Below are positions 38,709 through 49,538 of a stretch of DNA of 54,142 nt, piece by piece (within the stretch, counting starts at the first letter, position 1; the number at the start of each line of letters is the position of its first letter). Under the pieces are notes generated by a model. The model was not told where the DNA came from and made no database searches. It was given only the letters and a program-made list of their open reading frames with translations. Location: positions 1 to 54,142 of the forward strand of contig LFMX01000031.1 of NCBI GenBank assembly GCA_001184405.1. The letters are read 5' to 3'. Source of the stretch: Candidatus Burkholderia humilis. GTDB taxonomy: Bacteria; Pseudomonadota; Gammaproteobacteria; Burkholderiales; Burkholderiaceae. The position numbers and the translations under genes are program-made.

Positions 38709-40756
38709 CCGCCTCGCTTGAACTGATGCACGGCAGCGAGGCTCGAGTCCAGATTCGGCATCGCGACCGCAAGCGATGCGGCATCGACCTGTTTGACGAG
38801 ATCGCGCACGGACTCGACTTTCTTCGATGCGGGATCGAAGTACTTGGCGAGCGCGGTATCGGCGGTCTTGAGATCGGACTTGAGCGCCGGTTCGCTACGC
38901 GAGAACAGCGACAGGCGCGCCGACAGCAGACGCAGTTTCACGTTTTCGCGCACGAAATAACCCTGATCGGGCGACACGAGCATGGCGTCCGCATTGTCGA
39001 TGCGCCGCACCGACACGAGACTCGACAACTGTTGGCCGATGCCGCTCGACACCTGCCGCCACAGCACCTTCCAGCGCGGCTCGCCGGTCGCCGCCGCGAT
39101 CGACGCGCTATCGGCCGGTTCGGCGGCCTGCGCGCGCGCCGGCTTGATCGGCGCTTCGCCGGCGAGCGGCAGCATGTCGATCTGGCCGATGGCGGTATCG
39201 AGTTTGATCGCCAGACCCGTGAGGTCCGTGGTCGGCGTGGCCTTCAGCTTGTCGATGTCCTGTGCGATCGCCTTGCGAATGGCGACGACCTGTGGGCCGT
39301 TCGTGGCGGCCAGACGCGTGTCGGCGCTTTGCAGCGCGAAGAGCGCGAGTTGCACGTTGCCGGTCAACTGCAGTTGCTGGCTCGCGGAGGACAGAATCTG
39401 CTCGACTTCCGCAACGGTCCAGTCGTCGCGATTGCTCGCGAGGTCCTGATATTGCTGCTGCAGCGCCTGACTGTGCGCTTCGGCATCGGCGAGTTTGCCT
39501 TGCAGTTGAATGACTTGCGTGTTCAGCGCGGCTGTTTCGCTCGCGGCCTGATCGGCCTTCGCGCGCAGATCGGCGGATTGCGTGTCCGCCTGCTGAACCT
39601 GTTGCACGAGTTGCGCGTCGTGGCGCTCGAATTTGCGGTTGAGCACGAAAGCTCCCGCGCCCGCCGCGATCGCCAGAATGACGACGACGAACCACAACAG
39701 CACGTTGCTCGTGCCGCCGCCCTTTTTTGGCTGTTGCTCGTAGGGCGTGAAAGGCCTGTTTGGCGGCAACGGTGGTGTCACGTTCGGCTGAGGTGAATCT
39801 TCCTTGGAATCGTTCGAATCAGTCATGCGTGATTGAGCCGGTTGGTGGGCCGGCGCGGTGGCCGATTGTGCTTCTGTTGAAAATGCTGTTGACGCATCCG
39901 TCGGCGCGGATGTCGGTGAATCTGATGTCGATGCCCGGGGAAACAGCGTGTCGATGGCTTGAACGATACGCTTGTCGCCCGCGCCGGACACCGTCATCCT
40001 ATCAAAACCCATGTTCCGCGCCGCTTCAGCGATGCGCGGATGCGGGCACACGACCGGCCCGCGCTTGAGCCGCGCGATTTCATCGGCGGTGAGATGCTCG
40101 CGCGCGAGTTCGTCGAAATTGCGCACGCCTTCGGAGCTGGTCAGGAGCCACGCGTGCGGTTCGCTTGCAAGCAACGTGTGGATGCGCTCCCACTTTTGCA
40201 TCGACGGTTCGGGCAGCACGCGGCGGTACGCGGCGATTTTCTCGACGCGCGCGCCCGCTTCGGTCAAGCGTTCGGCGAGCCACTCGCGCCCGCCGTCGCC
40301 GCGCATGATCAAGACGCGCTTGCCTTCCAGACCGCTTTCGCCAAACTGCGCTTCGATCGCGGTGTAGAGCGCTTCGGAATCGAAACGCGGATCGGCATGT
40401 TCCGTCGACGGACTGATCACGCGATGCGCTGGCGCGCTCACGCCCTGCCGCGCCAGCGCCGCGACGCTGCCCGGACCGACCACGGCCACCGGCACATCGG
40501 CGAGCCACGGCGCGTGCAATTGGCCAAAAACATGATCGATCGCATTCGGCGATACGAACACGACGAGCGCGTAACGATCCGGCACATACAGTTCGTCGAG
40601 CGCGGCGCGCAGGAGCGCATCGTCGGAAACGGGTGCGATGTCGATCAGCGGAAACTCGAGCGAGTCGAAACCGGCATCGTGCAAGCGCGAGACGAGCACG
40701 GACGATTGCCCGCCCGGACGCGTGATGACGATGGTGGCGCGGCGCCCGCTCGCCAT
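38705..40756 (-). CDS. hemDX: Fused uroporphyrinogen-III synthase (HemD) and HemX
   Basis: One 683-residue frame joins two usually separate proteins. Residues about 1-275 are HemD, which closes hydroxymethylbilane to uroporphyrinogen III: IVITRPGGQSSVLVSRL, VVFVSPNAIDHVFG, VPVAVVGPGSVAAL, HAWLLTSSEGVRNFDEL, PVVCPHPRIAEAARNMG. A Ser/Thr/Ala-rich linker (about 276-345) follows. Residues 351-372 are a transmembrane helix (NVLLWFVVVILAIAAGAGAF), then a coiled coil (LVQQVQQADTQSADLRAKAD) and the periplasmic HemX domain (RWKVLWRQVSSGIGQQLSSL). ATG 40756 overlaps the hemC stop by one base (TGATG). The Met at about 311 (MTDSNDSKED) resembles a stand-alone HemX start, so an internal start is possible. 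The frame is intact. Confidence 0.93.
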   Translation of the reverse strand: MASGRRATIVITRPGGQSSVLVSRLHDAGFDSLEFPLIDIAPVSDDALLRAALDELYVPDRYALVVFVSPNAIDHVFGQLHAPWLADVPVAVVGPGSVAALARQGVSAPAHRVISPSTEHADPRFDSEALYTAIEAQFGESGLEGKRVLIMRGDGGREWLAERLTEAGARVEKIAAYRRVLPEPSMQKWERIHTLLASEPHAWLLTSSEGVRNFDELAREHLTADEIARLKRGPVVCPHPRIAEAARNMGFDRMTVSGAGDKRIVQAIDTLFPRASTSDSPTSAPTDASTAFSTEAQSATAPAHQPAQSRMTDSNDSKEDSPQPNVTPPLPPNRPFTPYEQQPKKGGGTSNVLLWFVVVILAIAAGAGAFVLNRKFERHDAQLVQQVQQADTQSADLRAKADQAASETAALNTQVIQLQGKLADAEAHSQALQQQYQDLASNRDDWTVAEVEQILSSASQQLQLTGNVQLALFALQSADTRLAATNGPQVVAIRKAIAQDIDKLKATPTTDLTGLAIKLDTAIGQIDMLPLAGEAPIKPARAQAAEPADSASIAAATGEPRWKVLWRQVSSGIGQQLSSLVSVRRIDNADAMLVSPDQGYFVRENVKLRLLSARLSLFSRSEPALKSDLKTADTALAKYFDPASKKVESVRDLVKQVDAASLAVAMPNLDSSLAAVHQFKRGG

Positions 40757-41739
40757 CAGGATTGACCGCCTGCGTGGTTCATCGTTGAGAGTGCGTCGAC
40801 GATTTCCATCGCGCCTTGCGCCGCGAGATCGGACGACACGCGCTGGCCGAGCGCGAGGGCATCGGCGAGATCGGGCGATTGCACGCTCTCTTGCGCATGC
40901 AGCATGCGCGTGCCGTCCGGCGTCGATACGATGCCGCGCAGTTGCAGCGCGTTGTTGTTCCATTGCGCGAACGCCGCGAGCGGCACTTCGCAACTGCCGC
41001 CCAGCGCACGCGACACCGCGCGTTCCGCTTCGACGGCGAGCGCGGTTTTTTCATCGTGCAAAGGCGCGAGCCACGCCGCGAGTTCGGTGCGATCCGCACG
41101 AATTTCGATGCCCAGCGCGCCCTGCCCCGCCGTCGGCAAACTGTCCGCCGGTTCGAGCCGCGCGCGAATCCGCGCTTCCAGCCCGAGGCGCTTTAAACCG
41201 GCCGCCGCGAGAATGATCGCCGCATATTCGCCGCGGTCGAGTTTGGCCAGACGCGTATCGAGATTGCCGCGCAGCGGACGCACATCGAGATGCGGAAAAC
41301 GCGCGCGGATCATCGCTTCGCGGCGCAGGCTCGATGTGCCGACGACGCTTCCTTCAGGCAAATCTTCGAGCGATGCGTACTGCGGCGACACAAACGCATC
41401 GCACGGATCTTCCCGCTCGAGAATGGTGGAAAGCGCAAAGCCTTCGGGCAGTTGCATCGGCACATCCTTGAGGGAATGCACGGCGAGATCGGCGCGGCCA
41501 TCGGCGAGCGCAGCTTCGAGTTCCTTCACGAACAAGCCCTTGCCGCCGACCTTCGACAGCGTGCGATCGAGAATCTGATCACCGCGTGTCGTCATTCCGA
41601 GAATTTTTACGTCACAACGTGGATATAATTTGTGCAGCGCACACCGCACGTGCTCGGCTTGCCACATCGCGAGCCGGCTCTCACGCGAAGCGATGGTGAG
41701 ACTTTGCGGCGGTGTCGTGGAATGCGTCTCAGAATTCAT
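40756..41739 (-). CDS. hemC: Porphobilinogen deaminase (hydroxymethylbilane synthase)
   Basis: Polymerises four porphobilinogens to hydroxymethylbilane. The 327 residues contain [84 protein letters not shown] and the dipyrromethane-cofactor cysteine in [17 protein letters not shown] 41739 gives a normal family N-terminus. It is the first gene of hemC-hemDX-hemY with one-base and four-base overlaps. It is divergent from the ppc remnant across a 315-bp gap. The frame is intact. Confidence 0.97.
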   Translation of the reverse strand: MNSETHSTTPPQSLTIASRESRLAMWQAEHVRCALHKLYPRCDVKILGMTTRGDQILDRTLSKVGGKGLFVKELEAALADGRADLAVHSLKDVPMQLPEGFALSTILEREDPCDAFVSPQYASLEDLPEGSVVGTSSLRREAMIRARFPHLDVRPLRGNLDTRLAKLDRGEYAAIILAAAGLKRLGLEARIRARLEPADSLPTAGQGALGIEIRADRTELAAWLAPLHDEKTALAVEAERAVSRALGGSCEVPLAAFAQWNNNALQLRGIVSTPDGTRMLHAQESVQSPDLADALALGQRVSSDLAAQGAMEIVDALSTMNHAGGQS

Positions 41740-42054
41740 TGAAGCTCGATCGAATGACGGGATGGAATAACGAATAATGGTAGCACGCACGCCAAGGTCC
41801 ATTTTCAGACGGGCGGCGCGCTGGGCCTTGTCTGATGCGCCTTTCGGCGCGCGCTGGACGTCTTTTCGTGCAATGAATATCGGCGCTTTTCGTTAAGCCG
41901 CCGATGCGCGGTCATGTCGTTTGTTCGCCGCTTCACGCACGTTCGTTCGCGCTCTTTAATCAAAACGGCTTGCCGCGGTAGCGCTTCTCGCGCTCGCTTT
42001 TTGTCGATGTACCTTGGTTTTCGCGGCTTTCTGCTGCCTCAGAGGAGAAACCAC
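41740..42054. other. Intergenic region between divergent hemC and ppc
   Basis: 315 bases with no recognisable gene. It should hold promoters for the hem operon (minus; AT-rich ACCATTATTCGTTATTCC near 41770-41790) and for ppc (plus). An AGAGGAG ribosome site at 42041-42047 belongs to ppc. No repeat or riboswitch is seen. Confidence 0.6.
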
Positions 42055-45031
42055 GTGACGTCTTCCGGATCGGCTCGCTCGGCGCGCCGCAACGCCGCAT
42101 CGCCTGAATCGCTTTCCGACGCGCCCGCCGTGTCACCGCCCGTTTGGGATACGAAGGCCAAGAAGCCATCGAAAAAAGCCGTGAAGGTGAACGGCGCAGA
42201 AGCGAGCGTCGCCGCGCCTGAGTCGGCCAAAACCAGCCCCGCGCGCGACGATAAAGACCGGCCGCTCTTCGAGGACATCCGCTATCTCGGCCGCCTGCTC
42301 GGCGACGTGCTGCGCGAGCAGGAAGGCGATGCCGTGTTCGATGTCGTCGAGACGATTCGTCAGACGGCCGTGAAATTTCGCCGCGAAGACGATGTCGATG
42401 CCTCGCAGACGCTCGAAAAGAAGCTGCGCGCGCTGTCGCCGGAGCAGACGGTGTCCGTCGTGCGCGCATTCAGTTACTTCTCGCATCTGGCGAATATCGC
42501 GGAAGACCGGCATCACAACCGGCGGCGGCGCATTCACGCGCTGGCCGGATCGACGGCGCAGGCGGGCACGATCGCATATGCCATCGAACCGGATGCGCGA
42601 GCAGAAGAACATCAGCGCGCCGCACAAGCAGCTCCAAAAGTTTTTCGATGCCGCGCTGATCGTGCCCGTGCTCACCGCGCATCCGACCGAAGTGTCGCGC
42701 AAGAGCATTCTCGATGCGCAGCACGATATCGCGCGCCTGCTCGCCGAACGCGATCAGGAACTGACCCCGCGCTAGCGTGCGCACAACGAAGCGGTGCTGC
42801 GCGCGCGTGACATCGCTGTGGCAGACGCGCATGTTGCGCGACGCGCGCCTGACCGTCGCGGACGAAATCGAGAACGCGCTCTCGTACTACCGCGCGACGT
42901 TCCTCGAAGAAATTCCCGCGCTCTACGCCGATATCGAAGCCGCGCTCGCCGAACACGGCCTGCCCGCGCGTTTGCCGTCGTTCTTTCAGATGGGAAGCTG
43001 GATCGGTGGCGATCGGGACGGCAATCCGAACGTCACCGGCGAAACGCTCGATACCGCCATCACGCGGCAGGCGACGGTCATCTTCGAACATTATCTGGAG
43101 CAAGTGCACAAGCTCGGCGCGGAGTTGTCCGTGTCCAATCTGCTGGCCGGATCGAACGATGCATTGAAGGCGCTGGCCGATGCCTCGCCGGATCAGTCGC
43201 CGCATCGCACGGACGAGCCGTATCGTCGGGCGCTGATCGGCATTTACACGCGGCTCGCGGCGCGCGCGTGCGACTGGGCGAAGGCGTCGTGTCCGTGCGC
43301 AGCGCGGGTCGCGCCGATTCGCGCGATTCCCTACGCCGATGCCGCCGAGTTCACGCGCGATCTGAACGTACTGATCGATTCGCTCGCGCAGCATCACGGC
43401 GCGTCCATGTCGATACTGCGTCTCGCGCCGCTGGCGCGGGCATCGAAAGTATTCGGGTTTCATCTGGCGAGCATCGACTTGCGGCAGAGCTCGGACATTC
43501 ACGAGGCGGTCATCACGGAGTTGCTGGCGCGCGCGGGCGTGGTCGAGGATTACGCGGCGTTATCGGAAGAGGAAAAGCGCAAGGTGCTGCTGAAGGAACT
43601 CGCGCAGCCGCGTCCGCTGCGTCTGCCGTACGCGGAGTATTCGGATCTCGCGAAGAGCGAACTCGGCGTGCTCGAAGCGGCGCGCGTTATGCGCGAGAAG
43701 TTCGGCGCACGCGCGGTGCGCAACTACATCGCAACTACATCATTTCGCACACGGAGACGGTCAGCGATCTGCTGGAAGTGATGCTCTTGCAGAAGAAAAC
43801 CGGCCTGTCGCAAGGATGCCTCGGCAGCAAGGCCGATCCGATGCACGACGGCGCGATAGTCATTCCGCTTTTCGAAACCATCGCCGATTTGCGCAATGCG
43901 CCGGTCATCATGGGCGAACTGTTTGCGCTGCCGGGCATCGGCAAGCTGATCGAGCATCAGGGCAACGAGCAGGAAGTGATGCTCGGCTATTCGGACAGCA
44001 ACAAGGACGGCGGCTTTTTGATGTCGAACTGGGAGTTGTATCGCGCGGAACTGGCGCTGGTGGCGTTGTTCAAGCAGCACGGCATTACACTGCGGCTGTT
44101 TCATGGACGCGGCGGCCCGACGTATCAGGCGATTCTGTCGCAGCCGCCAGGCACTGTCGACGGGCAGATTCGCCTGACCGAGCAAGACGAAGTGATCGCG
44201 AGCAAGTTTGCGAATGCGGAGATCGGGCGGCGCAATCTGGAGACGGTGGTGGTGGCGACGCTGGAGGCGACGCTCTTGCCACATGAAAATTCGCCGTCGC
44301 AATTGCCGCAATTCGAAGCCGCGATGCAGACGCTTTCCGATTCCGCGATGGCGGCGTATCGCGCGCTCGTGTACGAGACACCGGGCTTCACCGATTATTT
44401 CTTCTCTTCGACGCCGATTGCGGAGATTGCGGAGTTGAACATCGGCAACCGGCCGGCATCGTGCAAGTTGCAGGATCGGACGAAGCGCAAGATCGAGGAT
44501 TTGCGCGCGATTCCGTGGGGCTTTTCCTGGGGGCAATGCCGGTTGTTGCTTACCGGTTGGTATGGGTTTGGGAGCGTGGTTTCTGCTTATCTGGATTCGG
44601 CTTCATCGGATGCCGAACGTGGCAAGCGGCTCACGATGCTTCGCAAGATGTACAAGACGTGGCCGTTCTTTCAGAACCTTTTATCCAATATGGATATGGT
44701 TCTGGCCAAGACCGATCTGGCTGTGGCCTCGAGATATGCGCAGCTTGTGAGCGATAAGAAGCTGCGCAAGACGGTGTTCGAGTTGATCGTGGCGGAGCAT
44801 CAGCGGACGTGTGATGTACTTGGGGAGATTACCGGCAAGCGGGATAGGCTTTCGGATAATCCTTTGCTCGCGTGGTCGATTAAGAATCGGTTTCCTTATT
44901 TGGATCCGTTGAATCACCTTCAGGTGGAGCTTTTGAAGCGACATCGCGCAGGGGATCAGAATGTGCGGCTTCGGCGGGGGATTCATTTGACCATTAATGG
45001 CATTGCGGCGGGGCTTCGGAATACTGGTTGA
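42055..45031 (+). pseudogene. ppc: Phosphoenolpyruvate carboxylase, multiply inactivated
   Basis: PEP carboxylase makes oxaloacetate from PEP and bicarbonate. From GTG 42055 the frame covers the N-terminus to GTIAYAIE. An extra C near 42598 shifts it to [23 protein letters not shown] and [14 protein letters not shown] (catalytic His). A TAG at 42773-42775 then interrupts LTPR-RAHNEAV. A 2-bp loss in a CG run near 42805 moves the frame to SLWQTRML and [18 protein letters not shown] (PEP-binding). An 11-bp tandem duplication at 43720-43741 shifts it again before [51 protein letters not shown] and the C-terminal [17 protein letters not shown] may have lost an arginine. At least four independent lesions make a full enzyme impossible. 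Confidence 0.93.
43720..43741. repeat. 11-bp tandem duplication in ppc
   Basis: GCAACTACATC occurs twice in direct succession. Removing one copy restores [12 protein letters not shown], the conserved PEP carboxylase sequence. Confidence 0.97.
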
Positions 45032-45038
45032 GGGTGTT

Positions 45039-45105
45039 GCTGCTTTCTTTCACTTTGTGCAGTACTTTCTTTGCTGCTGCGAAGAAAGTACTCAAAGAAA
45101 GCAGC
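45039..45105. repeat. Nested palindromic intergenic element
   Basis: Outer arms GCTGCTTTCTTT (45039-45050) and AAAGAAAGCAGC (45094-45105) enclose inner arms AGTACTTTCTT (45061-45071) and AAGAAAGTACT (45082-45092). The whole is a 67-base cruciform-capable element starting 8 bp after ppc. It looks like a dispersed palindromic repeat of the genus and may also end transcription. Confidence 0.8.
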
Positions 45106-45154
45106 TTCTCCAACGTTAGCTCTTGGTGCTGGTCCTTTGCTTTTGGCTTCTTAT

Positions 45155-45199
45155 GCTGCGCTTTGCACAAAAAAGAAAAACCCAAAACCCAAGCGCAGC
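45155..45199. repeat. Second inverted repeat downstream of ppc
   Basis: GCTGCGCTT (45155-45163) and AAGCGCAGC (45191-45199) bracket an A-rich 27-base loop and are followed by TAAAAAAA. It lies next to the nested palindrome and ends 12 bp before the methyltransferase remnant. Confidence 0.65.
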
Positions 45200-45210
45200 T
45201 AAAAAAACCC

Positions 45211-45980
45211 TCACCCCTCGCGCCGCGAAGCAAAAACCATCACCGCGTCCAACTCAAACGAAAAGTCATCAGAAACCGCAAAGTACTGCCGTACTTCATC
45301 CGGCGCCCCCGTCCACATGGACTTAATCGCCATCACGCGCTCAGCAGGAGTCCGCTTCCGCGATACCCAAACATCAAACCCAAGCCCAATGCGCCAGCGT
45401 TCCGAAATACGCGCGTCGAATCCAGCAGCATCGAACATCGAAACCCACTCATCCGCCCGATAATCCCTCACATGCGATGCATCACGCAAAATCTCGACCG
45501 CCTGAATATGCGTATCGAAAAGCGGATCATCGATACCCGCGATATCGATAAACTTGACCTGTCCACCGGGCCGTAAAACGCGATGCGCCTCGCGCAAAGC
45601 CGCCGGCACATCGCACCAATGATGCGCACTCATCCGGCTGATGACCCAATCGAACGATGCATCTGCGAACGGCAAAACCTCGGCCGCACCCTGTTTTGCA
45701 TGCGAACGGACGACAACCCGCGCTCGCGGGCGGCGGCATCGACAGTGGCGAGCATCTGCGGCGCAATATCGTAAGCGACGACTTCCCGAACGTGCGGCGC
45801 GACCGCAAAACTCGCGGGCCCCGCGCCGCAGCCCATGTCGAGCACGACAGCGTTGCCGCACGTCGCCGCGAACGTCGCGGAAAGGTCGGCGAGATCCGCG
45901 CCGCTCGCGTGAACGGCGCTCGTGAGATAAGCGGCTGCCATCGAGCCAAATGCATCGGCGACCTGATCGTGGTGTTTCAT
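45211..45980 (-). pseudogene. SAM-dependent methyltransferase, one frameshift
   Basis: A UbiE/Methyltransf_11-type enzyme. From ATG 45980 the sequence runs MKHHDQVADAFGSMAAAYLTS, motif I AVVLDMGCGAGPASFAVAPH, and VVAYDIAPQMLATVDAAARERGLSSVRMQ. Near 45697 an A-run indel changes the frame. The rest is QGAAEVLPFADASFDWVISRMSAHHW, VLRPGGQVKFIDIAGIDDPLFDTH and SERWRIGLGFDVWVSRKRTP, ending at 45211. The substrate is unknown. It is divergent from an XRE-type regulator gene that is also broken, so the regulator-target pair was probably lost together. Confidence 0.85.
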
Positions 45981-46090
45981 GGCGATGGCCCTCAGAAGTG
46001 GTCAGTTGTGTCGCTACAATAGAGCCCGCTTTGTACCAGTACAAGTTGAGCAGTTATTCTGGTGTCCGTTCCACCCGCCTGTCACTCCCA

Positions 46091-46883
46091 ATGAATCAGA
46101 TCGACGAAACCGGCACGTCGGCGCGCGCTGGGCGATTTCATCCGGACGCATCGCGAACGGCTGTCGCCGCAAGCCGTCGGGCTCGCACCCGGTTCGCGCC
46201 GCCGCACGCCTGGCCTGCGCCGCGAGGAAATCGCGCAACTGTGCGGCGTCAGCCCGACCTGGTACACGTGGATCGAGCAAGGCCGGCCGGTGTCCGCCTC
46301 CGCCGATGCCCTCGCCAGCATCGCCGTCGCGCTGCAGCTTTCGCGCGTCGAACGGGCGTATCTGTTCGAACTGGCCGCGCAGCGCGATCCCGCCGAGCCG
46401 GACCCGGCCACGCTCGATGCCCCCGCCGCGCTCCTGCAAACCGTGGCGCTCATCGGCGCGCCCGCCTATGTGCTCAACCGCCAGTGGAACGCGCTGCGCT
46501 GGAACACGCACGCGGCCGAGCTGTTCGTCGGCTGGCTCGATGGCAGCCATGACCGCAATCTGCTCACGTACACGTTCACGTCGCCGCAAGCCCGTTCGCT
46601 GATCGTCGATTGGGACACGCGCGCGCGCCGTCTGGCCGCCGAATTCCGCGCCGATTCCATCCGCCATCTGAACGATGCCCCCACGCGCGCGCTCATCGAC
46701 ACCCTGAGTGCGCAAAGCGATGCCTTCGCGCGCTACTGGGCCTCGCAGGACGTGTTCGAGCGCGAAGGCGGCGAGCGGGCGTTCGATCATCCGGCGCGCG
46801 GATGCATTGTGTTCAATCAGATCACGTTCAAGCCGGCACATCGCGAGGATTTGAAGCTCGTGATTCTGGTCGGATCGGAATAG
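46091..46883 (+). pseudogene. XRE-family regulator with MmyB-like C-terminal domain, one frameshift near the start
   Basis: The start codon ATG 46091 (MNQIDETGTSAR) is out of frame with the rest. At about 46125 two bases of a CG run are missing, and the conserved protein continues as ALGDFIRTHRERLSPQAVG, then RRRTPGLRREEIAQLCGVSPTWYTWIEQGR (helix-turn-helix) and the MmyB-like ligand-binding domain (NALRWNTHAAELFVGWL, RRLAAEFRADSIRHLND, FNQITFKPAHREDLKLVIL) to TAG 46881-46883. In relatives such regulators control a neighbouring dehydrogenase or methyltransferase gene. A downstream start inside the domain would lack part of the DNA-binding region. Confidence 0.83.
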
Positions 46884-46937
46884 TGCCGAATGTTAAAATT
46901 ATCGACTTCTTGAAGCCCTTTTCGCTAAGAAATCACC

Positions 46938-48344
46938 ATGACGTCCCAACTGCACAAAAAAGGCGAAGCCTGGTCGGCTCGCTTCTCCGAGCCGATGTCG
47001 GAGCTCGTCAAACGTTATACGTCGTCGGTGTTTTTCGATAAACGCCTGGCGCTCGTCGATATTCAAGGCTCGCTCGCCCACGCGTCGATGCTCGCGGCGC
47101 AGAAGATCATCAGCGCGGACGATCTCGCGGCCATCGAGCGCGGCATGGTGCAGATCAAGGGCGAAATCGAGCGCCGCGAGTTCGAGTGGAAGCTGGACCT
47201 CGAGGACGTGCACCTGAACATCGAAGCGCGTTTGACGGCGTTGATCGGCGATGCGGGCAAGCGTCTGCACACGGGCCGCTCGCGCAACGATCAGGTCGCG
47301 ACGGATATCCGCCTGTGGCTGCGCGGCGAGATCGACCGCATCGGCGACTTGCTGAAAGATTTGCGTCTCGCGCTCATCGATATGGCCGAGAAAAACGCCG
47401 ACGTCATCATGCCGGGCTTTACGCACTTGCAAGTCGCGCAGCCAGTGACATTCGGGCATCACTTGCTCGCTTACGTCGAAATGTTCTCGCGCGATGCCGA
47501 ACGCATGCGCGACGCCCGCAAGCGCGTGAACCGTCTGCCACTCGGCGCGGCGGCGCTCGCGGGCACGAGCTATCCGATCGACCGTCACGCGGTCGCCAAG
47601 ACGCTCGGCTTCGACGGCATCTGTGCCAATTCGCTCGATGCGGTTTCGGATCGCGATTTCGCCATCGAATTTACGGCCGCCGCCGCGCTCGTCATGACGC
47701 ACGTGTCGCGCTTCTCGGAAGAACTCGTTTTGTGGATGAGCCCGCGCGTCGGGTTCATCGACCTGGCGGACCGTTTCTGCACGGGTTCGTCGATCATGCC
47801 GCAGAAGAAAAACCCCGACGTGCCCGAACTCGCGCGCGGTAAGACCGGCCGCGTGAACGGCCATCTGATGGCGCTGCTCACGCTGATGAAAGGCCAGCCG
47901 CTCGCGTACAACAAGGACAATCAGGAAGACAAGGAGCCGCTCTTCGACACGGTCGATACCGTCGCCGACACGCTGCGCATCTTCGCTGAAATGGCTGCGG
48001 GCATCACGGTGAAGCCGCAGAACATGCGCGCCGCCGCGTTGCAGGGTTTCTCGACCGCAACCGATCTCACAGACTATCTCGTCAAACGCGGCCTGCCCTT
48101 CCGCGATGCGCACGAGGCCGTCGCGCATGCGGTGCGGATTTGCGAGGATCGCGGCTGCGATATCGCGGATTTGTCGCTCGACGCGATGCGCATCGAATTG
48201 CCGAACGTCGCGCATCTGATTGGCGAGGACGTGTTCGAATATCTGACGTTCGAAGGATCGGTCGCGAGCCGCAATCATCCGGGCGGCACGGCGCCGGATC
48301 AGGTTCGGGCAGTGGCGAAGGCGGCGCGCGAAGCGCTGAACTGA
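46938..48344 (+). CDS. argH: Argininosuccinate lyase
   Basis: Splits argininosuccinate into arginine and fumarate, the last step of arginine synthesis. The 468 residues contain [15 protein letters not shown], the substrate-binding [55 protein letters not shown] and the fumarase-superfamily signature [17 protein letters not shown] with its catalytic serine. ATG 46938 is the family start. It is followed by a strong terminator, so it is monocistronic. The frame is intact between two broken genes. Confidence 0.98.
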   Translation: MTSQLHKKGEAWSARFSEPMSELVKRYTSSVFFDKRLALVDIQGSLAHASMLAAQKIISADDLAAIERGMVQIKGEIERREFEWKLDLEDVHLNIEARLTALIGDAGKRLHTGRSRNDQVATDIRLWLRGEIDRIGDLLKDLRLALIDMAEKNADVIMPGFTHLQVAQPVTFGHHLLAYVEMFSRDAERMRDARKRVNRLPLGAAALAGTSYPIDRHAVAKTLGFDGICANSLDAVSDRDFAIEFTAAAALVMTHVSRFSEELVLWMSPRVGFIDLADRFCTGSSIMPQKKNPDVPELARGKTGRVNGHLMALLTLMKGQPLAYNKDNQEDKEPLFDTVDTVADTLRIFAEMAAGITVKPQNMRAAALQGFSTATDLTDYLVKRGLPFRDAHEAVAHAVRICEDRGCDIADLSLDAMRIELPNVAHLIGEDVFEYLTFEGSVASRNHPGGTAPDQVRAVAKAAREALN

Positions 48345-48368
48345 GCGTTTTCTGTGCAGTGTAAGAAG

Positions 48369-48402
48369 CGGGCTTCGGGTGATACCGAAGCCCGTTTTCT
48401 TT
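48369..48402 (+). terminator. Terminator after argH
   Basis: CGGGCTTCGG and CCGAAGCCCG form a perfect 10-bp hairpin with a 6-base loop, followed by TTTTCTTT, 25 bp after the argH stop. Confidence 0.95.
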
Positions 48403-48506
48403 GAACGCGACAGACGCCGATCGCCGCAGCATGCGTCAAGCGGGAAGGTCCTCCGCTAACATCTCAAATTCGATTGTTTTGAGATTCACGCGAGGACACG
48501 CCCGTC

Positions 48507-49441
48507 ATGATCATCCGCCCCAAGCTGAACTGGTTCCGCTTGCTGTTCGTCTGGCGCGGCTCCGTGCTGCCGCAACTGCTGCCGCGTCTCGCGCTGATCT
48601 TCGCGCTGTCGGTCGCGGCGATTGTCATGCACGACCATATGCGTCACTATCCGATCGGCCTCGGCACGCCGCCGTTCGCGCTGGTCGACATCGCGCTGGC
48701 GGTGTTTCTCGGCTTTCGCAATAGCGCGAGTTACGAGCGATGGTGGGAAGACCGCAAGCTCTGCTGGGGCACGCTGCTCAACACGGCGCGTTCGCTCGGG
48801 CGGCAGACGCTTTCGCTGACGCAACCGCGCGATCCCGCGCCATCACGCGAATTCCTCGCGGCGATCGGCGCGCTCGCGCATGCGCTGCGGCATCAACTGC
48901 GCGGCAGCGATGCCCTCGCCGATACCGCGATGCGCGCGTGCCCGCCGCACTCCACGCGCGCATCGCGGTATCGCAGTACAGGCCCGCGCTCATTCTGCTG
49001 TGGCTTGATGAATGGATCACGCAGCGCCAGCGCGATGGCGCGCTCGACGGCCACGCCATGCAGGCCATGCAGCACAACCTGAACGCGCTGTCCGATGTCA
49101 TCGGCGGGTGCGAGCGGCTCGCGTCCACGCCACTGCCGTTTTCCTATTCGGTGATGATCCATCGCACAATCTATCTCTTTTGCGTGCTGCTGCCCTTCGG
49201 TCTCGTCGATGGCGCGGGCCTCCTCACGCCGCTCTTCTCGCTGCTGGTCGCGTATGCGTTTATGGCGCTCGAAGCGATCGCCGCGCAGATCGAAGATCCG
49301 TTCGGTCTCGAAGAAAACGATCTCGCGCTGAACGCGATTTGCGAAGCGATCGAATCCGCCTTGCACGACATGGCTGCCGATCCCGCTTTCGTGCGCGCGC
49401 CGAAACCGCCTCCGCCCGCGCGCGACTATCTGCTCGACTGA
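48507..49441 (+). pseudogene. Bestrophin/RFP-TM family channel protein, one frameshift
   Basis: A bacterial bestrophin-like ion channel. It starts MIIRPKLNWFRLLFVWRGSVL and shows PFALVDIALAVFLGFRNSASYERWWEDRKLWG-type signature pieces (LGFRNSASYERWWEDRKLCW). A frame change near 48930-48945 interrupts the middle. The second frame continues AALHARIAVSQYRPALILLWLDEW, STPLPFSYSVMIHRTIYLFCVLLPFG and IEDPFGLEENDLALNAIC, ending at TGA 49439-49441. The family forms anion or cation channels in the inner membrane; the cell role in bacteria is unclear. Confidence 0.87.
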
Positions 49442-49538
49442 GCGCGTTTCCTTTCGAGAGACAGTGCGTTTCCCGTTCAGTTGAGCGCGATGTGAAGGAC
49501 ATCGGCCATAATGCTCCGGCTTTTTTCTGGAGATATCG

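Noticed and set aside
46899..48278. 459-codon open frame on the minus strand opposite argH
   Set aside because: Antisense shadow of argH.
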